From Gammaproteobacteria bacterium (GTDB lineage Bacteria; Pseudomonadota; Gammaproteobacteria; Eutrophobiales; Eutrophobiaceae): a DNA stretch of 63,969 bases. Shown in pieces: positions 36,755 through 45,671 of this stretch. Numbering within the stretch: the first letter of the stretch is position 1; the number at the start of each line of letters is the position of its first letter. The translations under genes and the position numbers were made by a program. Location: the NCBI GenBank assembly GCA_026710545.1, contig JAPOQU010000004.1, forward strand, positions 1 to 63,969, read 5' to 3'. The notes under the pieces are model-generated. The model was not told the DNA's origin, did no database searches, and was given only the letters and a program-made list of their open reading frames with translations.

Positions 36755-38096
36755 GGTTCGGCTCGCCCTGCGCCGATTGTGACTGGCCTTGATTTCTGAC
36801 GTACTCGCTGTCAGCAACACTGAGCGCTTCATCGAGGATAGCGAGCAGCTGCTTCAGCTCTTGTTCCGTCATGATCAATGGCGGCGCTAAAAACAGGGAG
36901 GTTTGCTCGCCTGAAGTGCCAATCATGGCGCCCAGTTCCAACGCCTTGTCGGAAACTTTGGAGGCGACAGGCGTTTCCGCCGTGGCAATCTGCCAATCAC
37001 GCCAGTCCGGACCGTGCAGTTCGACTGTCCAGTGCAGACCGCGACCATCTACCCTGTAAACGCTCGGATGCTTTTCAGCAATTTCGAGCAGTTGTTTGTG
37101 CATGACTTTCTCAAGCGCCTGTACGTTGTCCAGTAGCTGTTCCTCTTCAAGAGCGCGCAGGTAAGCGCGTATGGCTGCCACCTGCATGGGATTGCCCCGG
37201 AATGTGGAGTAGGTTTGCCAGCTCTTGTCAGACATATTGTCCATAATGGTTTTCGACAATATCACCGCGCCGCCAGGCATAGCGCCCCCGGCAACAGGCT
37301 TGCCCAGTGTTACTATATCCGGCCGGCTGGCGCCTCCCTGGAACGCGAACATGCTGCTGCCGTGGCGCCCCAGTCCGGTGATTACCTCGTCGGCAATCCA
37401 TAGCGAACCGGTTTTACGGGCGGCGCCGGCTATTGTGTCCTGGTACTCCGACAGGTAATACTTACCGCCTTGTGTGTAGTCGATAATGGTGGCCGCCGTT
37501 TCCTTGAGTGTGTCAGCCGCATTGGCGAGATATTCCGGCATGGAGGCCGGAGGCTCTTCACCCCCGTAAATCGCGCTGACCGGCGGCGGAAGAATTCTTA
37601 CGTCATAAGGGCGGGGCACCGGACTGTTATTGCCATCAGCCACGGATAACCCACCATGCCAGTGCGGCTGAACGGTCATGTGCAAGGCCAAACCAGTCAT
37701 GCCATGGTAAGCCCGCTCCCGGGTGGCCAGGGCTGTTCGGCCTGTGTAAGCCTGTGAGAAGGAAAGAGCCAGGTCATTGGCCTCAGAGCCGGACAAAAAG
37801 AAGCGCACGCCACCGATCCAGTCTTCTTCGCCCTTAAATGCAATATTGATCAAGTCTTCAGCGGCTTGTTCCCGCTCGGCCCAGAACCATCCTTCGTTGA
37901 TGACCGGACAGCGTCCCGCAGCGTCCTGTACCGCTTCAACCATACGCGGGTGAAGGTGGCCCAGCGGACCACCGGTATTACTGCCATCAAGCACCTTGCG
38001 ACCGTCTTCGAGGTGGAAATACACGCCTTTGCCACCCACTACTCTGGTGATTTTACCTTTACCGGCATTCAATCCTGTGTATATCAATTTGCTCAT
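36735..38096 (-). CDS. Class III aminotransferase
   Basis: 453 residues. LSGSEANDLALSFSQ, IADEVITGLGRHGSSMF and the PLP Lys in TLGKPVAGGAMPGGAV give the fold-type I class III assignment. N-terminal GGPLGHLHPRMVEAV replaces the GLW(C)xNxG motif seen in the other two class III enzymes here, suggesting different substrate choice. It sits between the SnoaL-like gene and the M20 hydrolase (20-bp overlap) in one - strand operon. Its substrate may be an omega-amino acid or 2-aminoalkanoate. Confidence 0.87.
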   Translation of the reverse strand: MSKLIYTGLNAGKGKITRVVGGKGVYFHLEDGRKVLDGSNTGGPLGHLHPRMVEAVQDAAGRCPVINEGWFWAEREQAAEDLINIAFKGEEDWIGGVRFFLSGSEANDLALSFSQAYTGRTALATRERAYHGMTGLALHMTVQPHWHGGLSVADGNNSPVPRPYDVRILPPPVSAIYGGEEPPASMPEYLANAADTLKETAATIIDYTQGGKYYLSEYQDTIAGAARKTGSLWIADEVITGLGRHGSSMFAFQGGASRPDIVTLGKPVAGGAMPGGAVILSKTIMDNMSDKSWQTYSTFRGNPMQVAAIRAYLRALEEEQLLDNVQALEKVMHKQLLEIAEKHPSVYRVDGRGLHWTVELHGPDWRDWQIATAETPVASKVSDKALELGAMIGTSGEQTSLFLAPPLIMTEQELKQLLAILDEALSVADSEYVRNQGQSQSAQGEPNHVRQSR

Positions 38097-38138
38097 AGTC
38101 TTGCTCCAACTGCAGAGTTGTCAAGTTGATTGCCGGAA

Positions 38139-38513
38139 TCAATCCAACAGCTCAAAATCCCAGGTTTTCGCAATAATTTTCCACTCGCCATCGAATTTCA
38201 TCAGCGTCAGCTCATCGGTAAAGTGTTTGGGTAAAAATACTTCGCGGGTGCGCAGAACTGCGGTGGTTGGTGTTTCTCGAATAATTGCCAGCACCTCATC
38301 CTGACGTTCCTCGTTGCGGTCGACAGGGTTGCTGCGATTTCGTACCAGGTCCATGTACTGCTCGACAGTCATGCTGACGAACTCGTTATCATGATTGCAA
38401 AACAAAGCCGCCTGGGGATGGAATATTTCCGCAAACAAATCCGCGTCGCCATTGTATAGCGCATCAAAGTATTTCTGTGCCAGTTCGGCAATAGCCGGGA
38501 TGTCCTGATCCAT
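38139..38513 (-). CDS. SnoaL/NTF2-like small protein
   Basis: 124 residues with the NTF2-like pattern: MDQDIPAIAELAQKYFDALYNGDADLFAEIFHPQAALF, then a WKIIAKTWDFELLD end. Such cone-shaped folds act as isomerases, dehydratases or binding proteins. It lies 23 bases after the ureohydrolase and 42 before the second aminotransferase, so it is part of this operon and may act on a pathway intermediate. No catalytic residue can be named. Confidence 0.78.
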   Translation of the reverse strand: MDQDIPAIAELAQKYFDALYNGDADLFAEIFHPQAALFCNHDNEFVSMTVEQYMDLVRNRSNPVDRNEERQDEVLAIIRETPTTAVLRTREVFLPKHFTDELTLMKFDGEWKIIAKTWDFELLD

Positions 38514-38536
38514 GGTTTTTTTCGTTTTAAACCGCG

Positions 38537-39496
38537 TTATTGGTCGCGACGCGCAACATAATCAGCTGCGACACATAGAATCTCGAACATAAGATTGGCA
38601 ACGGTTATGCAGGTAATGCCCGTCGGGTCAAAACAGGGTGAAATTTCCGAGAAGTCTGCGCCGATAATCTCTTTCCCTTGCAGGGAGCGGATAATGACCT
38701 GCAGGTCACGCGGCAGAATGCCGCCAATCTCGGGAACGCCGGTGCCGGGCATATAGGCAGGATCCAGCCCATCGATATCACAAGAAATATAGATGGGACC
38801 TTCACCCAGCACAGAACGGACCTGCTCGATGACGGCGTTGCGCCCCATCTCTTCGTATTCATCCATGGTGATGACGTTGTAGCCGACGTCATAGCTGTAC
38901 TTGACATCGTCGGCGCTGAAACGACTGCCGCGCATGCCAATTTGAATGACGCGATCCTTGTCGACCAGGCCCTCTTCCAGTGCGCGGCGCATAAAGGTAG
39001 CGTGATTGATTTTGTCGTCACACAGGGAGTCGAGAACATCCGCATGCGCGTCAATGTGCAGGATGCCTGCAGGCCGATCCCCGGCCACGGCACGCAGGAT
39101 GGGCAGAGGAATCGTGTGGTCACCACCCACGGCAATAGGGATAATGCCCTTAGCGGTAAGTTCATCAAAAAACGCTTGAATCTGCTCAATCGACTTGTCC
39201 TTGCTCATCGGGTTGACTGGAGCATCCCCCAGGTCAGCCACATTAGCAATTTCAAACGGCTTGATGCCGCTCGATGGGTGAGTGCGGCGGATAAGGCGGG
39301 AGGCCTCACGTACAGCCGACGGTCCCTGGCGGGCGCCCGTTCTGTAGTTCAGGCCCAAGTCGAACGGAACGCCCACCAAGCCGATATCAACGTCTTCGGT
39401 AATGTCATGGCGAAGGGTGCGAAGGAAGGTTGCAACGTCGGCAAAACGGGGTACAACAGCCGGGTCAACGGGCTGAAATTTTTTGTTTTCAGGCAT
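38537..39496 (-). CDS. Arginase/agmatinase-family ureohydrolase
   Basis: 319 residues from ATG 39496. The Mn-binding motifs are all present: VGGDHTIPLP, HIDAHADVLD and SCDIDGLDPAYMPGTG. It hydrolyses a guanidino group to urea plus amine. Length and the GTGVPEIGG segment fit agmatinase, guanidinobutyrase or guanidinopropionase better than arginase. The ATG overlaps the upstream aminotransferase stop by 8 bases and has GGAG upstream. Flanking aminotransferases could take the amine it releases. Confidence 0.93.
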   Translation of the reverse strand: MPENKKFQPVDPAVVPRFADVATFLRTLRHDITEDVDIGLVGVPFDLGLNYRTGARQGPSAVREASRLIRRTHPSSGIKPFEIANVADLGDAPVNPMSKDKSIEQIQAFFDELTAKGIIPIAVGGDHTIPLPILRAVAGDRPAGILHIDAHADVLDSLCDDKINHATFMRRALEEGLVDKDRVIQIGMRGSRFSADDVKYSYDVGYNVITMDEYEEMGRNAVIEQVRSVLGEGPIYISCDIDGLDPAYMPGTGVPEIGGILPRDLQVIIRSLQGKEIIGADFSEISPCFDPTGITCITVANLMFEILCVAADYVARRDQ

Positions 39497-40916
39497 GATG
39501 ATGTTCTCCAAAATGTCCCTCATCGCGCAGTTCTTCGACGGTTTCCAGGATGGCTTCGCGTAGTACCTTGACCACGAAGTCGACGTCCTCTTTGGTCATG
39601 ATCAGCGGTGGTGACATGATGTTAAGATTAACCAGCGGGCGTACGATCAGCCCTTTGGGATCGGCGTTGTTTGCTATACGCTTGCCGATATCCAGATCTT
39701 CCGGAAACAGCTCTTTGGTCTCTTTGTTTTTCACAAACTCAATGCACTGCATTAATTGGCGACCGCGCACCTGACCGACGACAGGCAGGTCCAGGAGTGT
39801 TTCCAGCTGTGCGCGGAAGTAGGGACCTGTTTCTTTAACATTATCAAAGATTCTTTCATCTTCCATAATCCGGATGTTTTTCAGTGCAGCGGCACAGGCT
39901 ACCGGGTGACCAGAGTAGGTGTAGCCGTTGGTAAAGCAATCACCGTGACCGGTTTCGTGGACGACTTCAGCAATTTTGTCGCTGTATATTGCCGCGCCGA
40001 GCGGGAGGTAACCTGAAGTGAGGCCTTTGGCGCAAGTAATGATGTCAGGCTGAATGTCAAACTCGGCCTCAGAAGCGAACCAGTGGCCCAGGCGGCCGAA
40101 GGCGGTCACGACTTCATCGGACACGTACAGAATGTCGTATTTTCGGCAGCTCTCCCACATACGTTTATTGTAGCCTTCCGGGGGCACAATCACGCCGCCG
40201 GCGCCCATCACGGGTTCGGCGAAATATGCCATCACCTTCTCTGCGCCGCCAAGCTCGATGATTTTATCTTCGAATTCCCGTACCAGCGTATCGACGAATT
40301 CCGGTTCGCTCATACCCTCAGGCGCTTTGTAGTAATCCGGGCAGCCGACGTGGTGAATGAGTTTGTCCTCATAGTCAAATGCCGGTGACTTGTCGCCCGG
40401 CTTGCCACCGATGGACATGGCAATATAGGTGGAGCCGTGGTAGGAGTTGATCCGGGAGATAACATGTTTTTTGTCCCGCTTGCCGCGCTTGTTGTTGTAG
40501 AAGTGCATCAAACGATAGGCCGAGTCGTTGGCGGTCGAACCGCCGCAGGTGAATATGACGTGGTTCAGGTCGCCCGGCGCTATGGAAGCCAGCTTGGCCG
40601 CCAGCTCTGCCGCCGCCGGATTGGTGATATCGACGAAGCCCGATGCGTAAGCCAGCTCGTAGGCCTGCCTGGCGATGGCGTCAGCCATTTCTTTGCGTCC
40701 CAGGCCGATGTTGTTGCACCATAACCCGCCAACGGCATCGAAATACCTGTTGCCGTCAGTATCCCAGATATGGCAACCCTCACCCTTTGCAATCGGCAGC
40801 GCTCCTGCTTCAGGAAAAGTGTCGAATATCTGCCACGGATGCGTAAAGTGAGCTTTGTCTTTTTCTACGATCTCTTGTGTATTGAAGCGTGCAGACAGTT
40901 GGTTGTGAGAGTTCAT
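39489..40916 (-). CDS. Class III aminotransferase (LuxR-box promoter)
   Basis: 475 residues from ATG 40916, which has GGAAGG 5 nt upstream; a longer reading to 41048 would cross the promoter. GGLWCNNIGLGRKEMADA, FTCGGSTANDSAYRL, VSDEVVTAFGRLGHW and CAKGLTSGYLPLGA mark an omega-amine:pyruvate or putrescine-type aminotransferase. It is the first gene of the operon aminotransferase - ureohydrolase - SnoaL - aminotransferase - M20 hydrolase, and lies 71 bases downstream of a TACCTTAATAAGGTA site. Confidence 0.9.
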   Translation of the reverse strand: MNSHNQLSARFNTQEIVEKDKAHFTHPWQIFDTFPEAGALPIAKGEGCHIWDTDGNRYFDAVGGLWCNNIGLGRKEMADAIARQAYELAYASGFVDITNPAAAELAAKLASIAPGDLNHVIFTCGGSTANDSAYRLMHFYNNKRGKRDKKHVISRINSYHGSTYIAMSIGGKPGDKSPAFDYEDKLIHHVGCPDYYKAPEGMSEPEFVDTLVREFEDKIIELGGAEKVMAYFAEPVMGAGGVIVPPEGYNKRMWESCRKYDILYVSDEVVTAFGRLGHWFASEAEFDIQPDIITCAKGLTSGYLPLGAAIYSDKIAEVVHETGHGDCFTNGYTYSGHPVACAAALKNIRIMEDERIFDNVKETGPYFRAQLETLLDLPVVGQVRGRQLMQCIEFVKNKETKELFPEDLDIGKRIANNADPKGLIVRPLVNLNIMSPPLIMTKEDVDFVVKVLREAILETVEELRDEGHFGEHHHA

Positions 40917-40981
40917 ATGCGCCTTCCGTTTAACTGATAGTTGTTCATATAATATGGAATGTAGCCAAGCGCGTGAAGTGG

Positions 40982-41008
40982 GTACATACCTTAATAAGGT
41001 AGTTTTTT
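40982..41008. promoter_or_regulatory. Putative LuxR-type operator 3 (TACCTTAATAAGGTA)
   Basis: The core at 40987-41001 has perfect TACCTT/AAGGTA arms. A - strand -10-like TATTAT (40949-40954) is ~43 bases past its centre. Position relative to the aminotransferase ATG (71 bases) nearly equals that at the TonB receptor (70). Confidence 0.65.
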
Positions 41009-41022
41009 CCGGGATTTCTCCC

Positions 41023-41068
41023 GAACCCTCATGACCGGGTTTCCGCACACCCCGACAGCATGTAACTC
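41023..41068. repeat. AACCCTCATGACC...CACCCCG...ATGTAACTC repeat (family C)
   Basis: A ~45-bp segment that recurs at 57140-57185 and, reversed, at 60697-60744, 61939-61986 and partly 6901-6940. Here it stands without the family A palindrome and abuts the end of the Ldh-type gene. Confidence 0.7.
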
Positions 41069-42143
41069 AGCTTGCTTCCGCCACTTCGACGCCCAGTTGT
41101 TTCGCTAACTCAAGGCTGTCAGCCCAGCACAGGGTGTCGATTTGTACTTCACCGGTTTCCAGCGCTTTGCGACGACGGGAGAAGCTGCCTTCACCCGGCA
41201 TACGAATGGCATCAACACCGGGCGCTTTCCTGGAGTTGCGAACGTAATCCATACGAGCCTTGACGGCATCCTGGAACACGGACAGTGAACCAAAGGCATT
41301 TGGGTCGATCGCAAACATGATATGCCCTTTGGTCGAATCCTGCCTGGTAACGTGATCCATACCCATGTCGGCGCCAACCAGCGCACCGGAGATGAAATCA
41401 ATGAACATCAGCATGCCGTAACCTTTGTGGCCGCCCGGATCAATCGCGCCGGTGTCCAGGGAGTGGCCGATACCGGTACAGACCTTGAACGGATCGGTGG
41501 TCGGATTACCCTCCGCGTCGTGAACCAGGCCCGGTTCCATTTCTGCCTTGTACTTCTGAGAGTAGCGAACGTAGGTGGGCAAGGTTGCACAGGGAGTAAA
41601 GTCGAGCAAAAAGGGATCGTCACCTGTTGGCACCGCCCAGGCTAAAGGGTTACTGCCAATGACCGGCTGAGCGCCGCCCAACGGGTGAACCACAGGCACA
41701 ACATCATCAGAAAATATCATTGACACCAGGCCTTCGCGGGCGATCATTTCCGCATAAAGGCCGGCTTGAAAAAGATCGTTACTGTTGTTAATGCCGATTA
41801 CCGAGGCGCCGGAATCTTTTGCCTTTTTAATGGCGACATCGCAGGCCATCAGAGCCGCGAGGGGGCCGGGACCATTGTTGCCGTTGATCAAGGCATAGCT
41901 GGCGCCTTCCCTGGTAATTTCAGGCTTTCCGCCAGGGTCGGCTTTACCTTCCATATACTTTTGCAGGTGGGTATAAACCAGGTGGTTGAATCCCTGAACA
42001 GACACTCCGCGCAGGTCGGATTCCAGGTGAATACCTGCAACAATTCTGGCGGTTTCTTCATCAAAACCGACGGCGGCAAGCAAGTCTTCCATCATTTTGG
42101 TGAGTGTGCCGATCTTCACCGGACGGCTGGTATGGTTAAGCAT
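41067..42143 (-). CDS. Ldh-family (malate/L-lactate dehydrogenase-type) NAD(P)-dependent oxidoreductase
   Basis: 358 residues. GFDEETARIVAGIHLESDLRG, SNDLFQAGLYAE, VVHPLGGAQPVIGSNPLAWAVP and GAIDPGGHKGYGMLMFID-type stretches are those of the non-Rossmann Ldh2 family, which includes ureidoglycolate, delta-1-piperideine-2-carboxylate and 2-hydroxyacid dehydrogenases. It could reduce a keto acid made by a transaminase or oxidise a hydroxyacid. It follows the Nramp-like gene; the operon at 40916 starts downstream with its own promoter. Confidence 0.88.
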   Translation of the reverse strand: MLNHTSRPVKIGTLTKMMEDLLAAVGFDEETARIVAGIHLESDLRGVSVQGFNHLVYTHLQKYMEGKADPGGKPEITREGASYALINGNNGPGPLAALMACDVAIKKAKDSGASVIGINNSNDLFQAGLYAEMIAREGLVSMIFSDDVVPVVHPLGGAQPVIGSNPLAWAVPTGDDPFLLDFTPCATLPTYVRYSQKYKAEMEPGLVHDAEGNPTTDPFKVCTGIGHSLDTGAIDPGGHKGYGMLMFIDFISGALVGADMGMDHVTRQDSTKGHIMFAIDPNAFGSLSVFQDAVKARMDYVRNSRKAPGVDAIRMPGEGSFSRRRKALETGEVQIDTLCWADSLELAKQLGVEVAEAS

Positions 42144-42169
42144 TGTCTCAATCCTCGCTGGTACTCTTT

Positions 42170-42259
42170 TCAGTTAATATTGGCATGTTCAGGGCTGACC
42201 GGCGGCGCCCGCACTTTCGCGGTTTGCTCTTCCATCAACAATTCATGTAGTCGGTTCAT
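42170..42259 (-). CDS. Possible 29-residue small protein
   Basis: ATG 42259 has AGGTGA at 9-nt spacing, 20 bases after the Nramp-like stop; the frame ends at TGA 42170. The peptide begins MNRLHELLMEEQTAKV and has an amphipathic, charged N-terminal half. It lies between two genes of a - strand run. No homology is recognised, and it could be chance. Confidence 0.3.
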   Translation of the reverse strand: MNRLHELLMEEQTAKVRAPPVSPEHANIN

Positions 42260-42279
42260 ATCTATCTCTCACCTGGAAG

Positions 42280-43587
42280 TTAGCGGCCCAGGCCCAGTAT
42301 GCCGAAACAGATATAGCTCAGAGCGAACAGCCCCATGGACAAAATACCCAGCCAACTCCATGATTCTATTATTTTACCGGGGCGATGTGCCGGCGGGACA
42401 TCCGCTGAAAACATGGCGCGATGATTCAAAAACGCTATCAATGGGCTCGTAACGAAGGCGATGCTGGTGGCAAAATCGATGAATGCTCTGAAGGAGCTTG
42501 CAAACAGCATGAGTAAAATCGCGGCGCCGATGCATTGGATGAAGATAAACAGCGCATAGTGCTTGTTTTCCTGGGCCACTAATTCCCCAAAGCGGAACTG
42601 CGGCGTCTGGCCTGCCTTTTCTGCCCCGGTATGTTTTCGATAGCTAATCAATGCGCCGATGACGCGGGGGCAGGCATCGATAACCGCTAACAAGGAAGAC
42701 ACCATTACAACGACTACGACCAAAGAGATAATCGGGTAGGCAAAGCCGCCAATCGAAGATGTAAACAGGGAGATCAGTTGCGCGGCAAAACCATTGGGCG
42801 AATCCACCACGGTAATGTCCGGTTGGTACATGAGTACGGTTCCCAAAATCAGGAAGCCGAAAGCCAGGAGAGTTGTTACTACATAGCCGAGGTTAAAATC
42901 AAAATGCGCATCCGTGGGGTTAAACCGCGCGCCCATATCCTTTGACTTGGCGCAGACCCACAGGGACTGAAATACCGATACAATCATAGCGGAAGGCATG
43001 ACGCCTGACAGCGCAATAATAAACAGCAAGGTAGCCCGGTCAAACTCCCCGGGCAGCGTTAACGACGCTTCCCCCCAGTTGATGTCAGGCAACACCAGGA
43101 TGGTGGCCACTATTATCAGGACCAGCAACAGTCCAACAAACCCCTTGGAGACCTGTTCGAAAAGACGGTATCTGCCCCCGATCAGCAACGCCGAGCAAAG
43201 CGCCAGGAGGATCATTACGACCAGTTTCGGGTCGAGGCTCAGCGACAGGGCGCTGCCGACCAGCCCGGCGCTGACCAGCGCAAGGGCAGCCGTGCCGACA
43301 AACATGCTGATGGTCAGGTCAAGGCCCAGCACCAGGAGCGCCCAACGTCCCTGGCGGAAATAGCTGTCAACCAGGCTTTGCCCTGTCGCCGCGGCATATT
43401 CAGAGCCGAAACGGAAAGCCGGATATTTGATGGCGCAGGCAAGCAGGATGAAGCCGGCCAGCGCCAGGCCGAAATCCGCGCCGGCCCGGGTCGCCTGCAC
43501 CAGGTGTGAGATGCCTATGGCGGTGGCGGCAAAAATTATGCCGGGGCCGAGCTTGGCGACCAGGGCATTGAGAGACGATTCGTTCAT
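42280..43587 (-). CDS. Nramp-fold transporter lacking the metal-binding DPGN motif
   Basis: 435 residues, about eleven hydrophobic segments. KLGPGIIFAATAIGISHLVQ aligns with Nramp helix 1, but the DPGN metal-site motif is replaced by AIGISH. Helix 6 reads SGVMPSAMIVSVFQS rather than MPHNxxLHS. It therefore belongs to a divergent branch of the family, and transport of manganese or iron is doubtful. In this context an organic amine or acid is an alternative. It lies 13 bases after the aldolase-family gene. Confidence 0.8.
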   Translation of the reverse strand: MNESSLNALVAKLGPGIIFAATAIGISHLVQATRAGADFGLALAGFILLACAIKYPAFRFGSEYAAATGQSLVDSYFRQGRWALLVLGLDLTISMFVGTAALALVSAGLVGSALSLSLDPKLVVMILLALCSALLIGGRYRLFEQVSKGFVGLLLVLIIVATILVLPDINWGEASLTLPGEFDRATLLFIIALSGVMPSAMIVSVFQSLWVCAKSKDMGARFNPTDAHFDFNLGYVVTTLLAFGFLILGTVLMYQPDITVVDSPNGFAAQLISLFTSSIGGFAYPIISLVVVVVMVSSLLAVIDACPRVIGALISYRKHTGAEKAGQTPQFRFGELVAQENKHYALFIFIQCIGAAILLMLFASSFRAFIDFATSIAFVTSPLIAFLNHRAMFSADVPPAHRPGKIIESWSWLGILSMGLFALSYICFGILGLGR

Positions 43588-43600
43588 AGTGCTTTAAACG

Positions 43601-44371
43601 CTACCCGAGCGACACCTGTTCATCGATAAAATCTCTTGCCCAGGCTTCAAACGAGGCTTTGACGACACCGGGCTTGAGCAGGAAGTCATGCGCCTCCCGG
43701 GCATGTTCCGGCGCAATTTTCCGTATTGTGCCCACGGATTGCGCGAGCAGCTGCATGCGCGCCGCGCGCTCCAGCAGCACAGCCAGGTAAACAGCTTCCT
43801 CAATCGAGGCGCCGGTTGTCAATATGCCGTGGTGCGCCAGTAGAATCGACCTTTTGGCGCCGATGGCTGCGGAAATAATCCGCCCTTCCTCATCGGAGAA
43901 CGGCACCCCGGGCCACTCCGCCAGGTACGCGCAATCCTCGTAGAACATGGCGCTGTCCATGTGGGCGACTTCCAGGGGTTGTCCGGTCATCGACAACGCC
44001 GCGGCGTACGGCGGGTGCGTATGAACCAGGCAGCGTATTTCCGGCCTGGCGCGATACAACCATATATGGAAATTGATGGCCGGGTTGACGGCGCGCGCGC
44101 TGTCAATGACGTTAAGCTCGTCGTCGATCAGGCAGATATCCTCGTCCCTGACCTGGTTGAAAGCGGGGCCCATGCGCGGCGTGAGAAAGCAGCCGGGTTT
44201 TTCATCCGCGCGCACAGTGATCTGCCCAGCGAGGTTTTCCCCGTGCCCGTTGGCGCCGAGAATCTTGCAGGCAAGCGCCAGTTTTTCCCGAACGGAACAG
44301 GATTGCTGCGTTCGCCCGGGCGTCTCCTCATTGAATTGTTCGTAGATTTCTGCTTTGTTTTCTCTGGCCAT
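43601..44371 (-). CDS. Class II aldolase/adducin-family protein
   Basis: 256 residues. GHGENLAGQITVR, VHTHPPYAAALS and LLAHHGILTTG carry the zinc His residues of class II aldolases such as fuculose-phosphate aldolase and of decarboxylases such as those for 3-oxo acids. It would perform a retro-aldol or decarboxylation on a pathway product. It is the first gene of the - strand run that continues with the Nramp-like transporter and Ldh-type dehydrogenase. The 307-base gap upstream to the Fic gene shows no gene and no repeat that I recognise. Confidence 0.86.
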   Translation of the reverse strand: MARENKAEIYEQFNEETPGRTQQSCSVREKLALACKILGANGHGENLAGQITVRADEKPGCFLTPRMGPAFNQVRDEDICLIDDELNVIDSARAVNPAINFHIWLYRARPEIRCLVHTHPPYAAALSMTGQPLEVAHMDSAMFYEDCAYLAEWPGVPFSDEEGRIISAAIGAKRSILLAHHGILTTGASIEEAVYLAVLLERAARMQLLAQSVGTIRKIAPEHAREAHDFLLKPGVVKASFEAWARDFIDEQVSLG

Positions 44372-44678
44372 ATTAATATCTTTTGCGCTGATCGATCCAC
44401 GCAGGTATTTTAGAGAGTTGCCGGGAAGGTCGTTGTCATCCCGGAGGTTGACGGATCTGCGCCGGCATCGTCCTGGTTTTCTGAGATAGTCGCCAGGTTA
44501 ATTTTTTCTCTTATCCATAGCAATTCCGCCGATAGTCACCCCTGTCGGTATTCGGGTCTTCCCGACATTCGACTATTTTATCTCAAATATTCCCGCATCT
44601 GCTAAAATACCCAATCCTGCTTGCCAATCTCACAGGTTTACCGACAGAAGACAGCTTCATAGTCTAAAATTTCAATTG

Positions 44679-45671
44679 ATGAAAAGCTCCGAAAAGACAA
44701 CCTGGAAACCCATCATCGGTCTTCCTGACAATGCCAACACCTGGGGATTGCCCGAATACGCAAACCTGGTCTCAGAATGGCATCAGCTTGTAAAAGAGAT
44801 AACAGATAAAAACCATGACAAAACCAATCTCAACATTTGGCTGAGAGAACGACGCAGGGCATTCGCTATCGAAACGGGCCAAATTGAGGGTCTCTATACC
44901 TTAAAAAGAGGCATCACTGAACAATTAATCACCGAAGGACTCAGCTCCGCTGTCTCCTCGCATACCGAAGAGGGGATCGACGACAAGATCATCAAGGGGC
45001 TTCTCACGGATCAGCAAACTGCCCTCGAAGCTATCTTCAGCGAAATCAAAGATCGGCGTCCCTTAAGCCACTTTACCCTGAAGTCCTGGCACCAGTTACT
45101 GACCCGCCACCAGGAAACAGTCACGGGACTGCGTCCGCAAGGGGACCGCATGGTAAAAGTACAGGTTGAATTCAAACGCAAGGGCGAATACAAACTCCAT
45201 CCAAACAATCCGCGCCGGCCGGACGGCACAATACACGAATACTGCCCCCCCGAGCACGTTCAATCGGAAATGGACCGGTTTTTCGACCTCTACGACAACA
45301 TCCGCAGACAAAACCTTCCTACTGAAGTTGAAGCTGCCTGGCTGCATCATCGTTTTGTGGCCATACATCCCTTCCAGGACGGTAACGGAAGGGTATCACG
45401 CCTGCTCATGGCTCATGTCTACTCAAGAAAAAATGAACTCCCGCCGGTCATTTCAACTGAGAATAAAGCTATCTATATAGACGCACTTGAAAATGCAGAC
45501 AGAGGCGATCTCAGAGCATTCAGCGACCTGCTTGGCGGTTTGGCTTCCGTTCAGACCAGGTCAGCGGTACGAGCTGCTAAAAATATATTGGAAGGAAAGC
45601 ACAGCTACTCACACGCCAACGGCGCCATTACCAGTAACGGAATCTACTACCCGCCCGAAAATGCCCAATAA
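44679..45671 (+). CDS. Fic-family AMP-transferase with N-terminal inhibitory motif
   Basis: 330 residues from ATG 44679. The active-site loop HPFQDGNGRVSRLL (~230) is the full HPFx(D/E)GNGR signature, so transfer of AMP to a protein hydroxyl is expected. An inhibitory helix motif [S/T]xxxE[G/N] is present as T66-G-Q-I-E70-G71, which marks class II self-inhibited Fic proteins. No antitoxin-like ORF precedes it. Its last 11 bases overlap the IclR regulator start, an odd pairing. It could be a self-regulated modifier or a domesticated toxin. Confidence 0.9.
   Translation: MKSSEKTTWKPIIGLPDNANTWGLPEYANLVSEWHQLVKEITDKNHDKTNLNIWLRERRRAFAIETGQIEGLYTLKRGITEQLITEGLSSAVSSHTEEGIDDKIIKGLLTDQQTALEAIFSEIKDRRPLSHFTLKSWHQLLTRHQETVTGLRPQGDRMVKVQVEFKRKGEYKLHPNNPRRPDGTIHEYCPPEHVQSEMDRFFDLYDNIRRQNLPTEVEAAWLHHRFVAIHPFQDGNGRVSRLLMAHVYSRKNELPPVISTENKAIYIDALENADRGDLRAFSDLLGGLASVQTRSAVRAAKNILEGKHSYSHANGAITSNGIYYPPENAQ

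Noticed and set aside
40916..41048. 44-residue N-terminal extension of the aminotransferase
   Set aside because: It would run through the operator and promoter; ATG 40916 has a clear GGAAGG site and matches family length.
44372..44678. Gene in the 307-base gap before the Fic gene
   Set aside because: No frame with a ribosome site; only scattered short inverted repeats that I could not assign.
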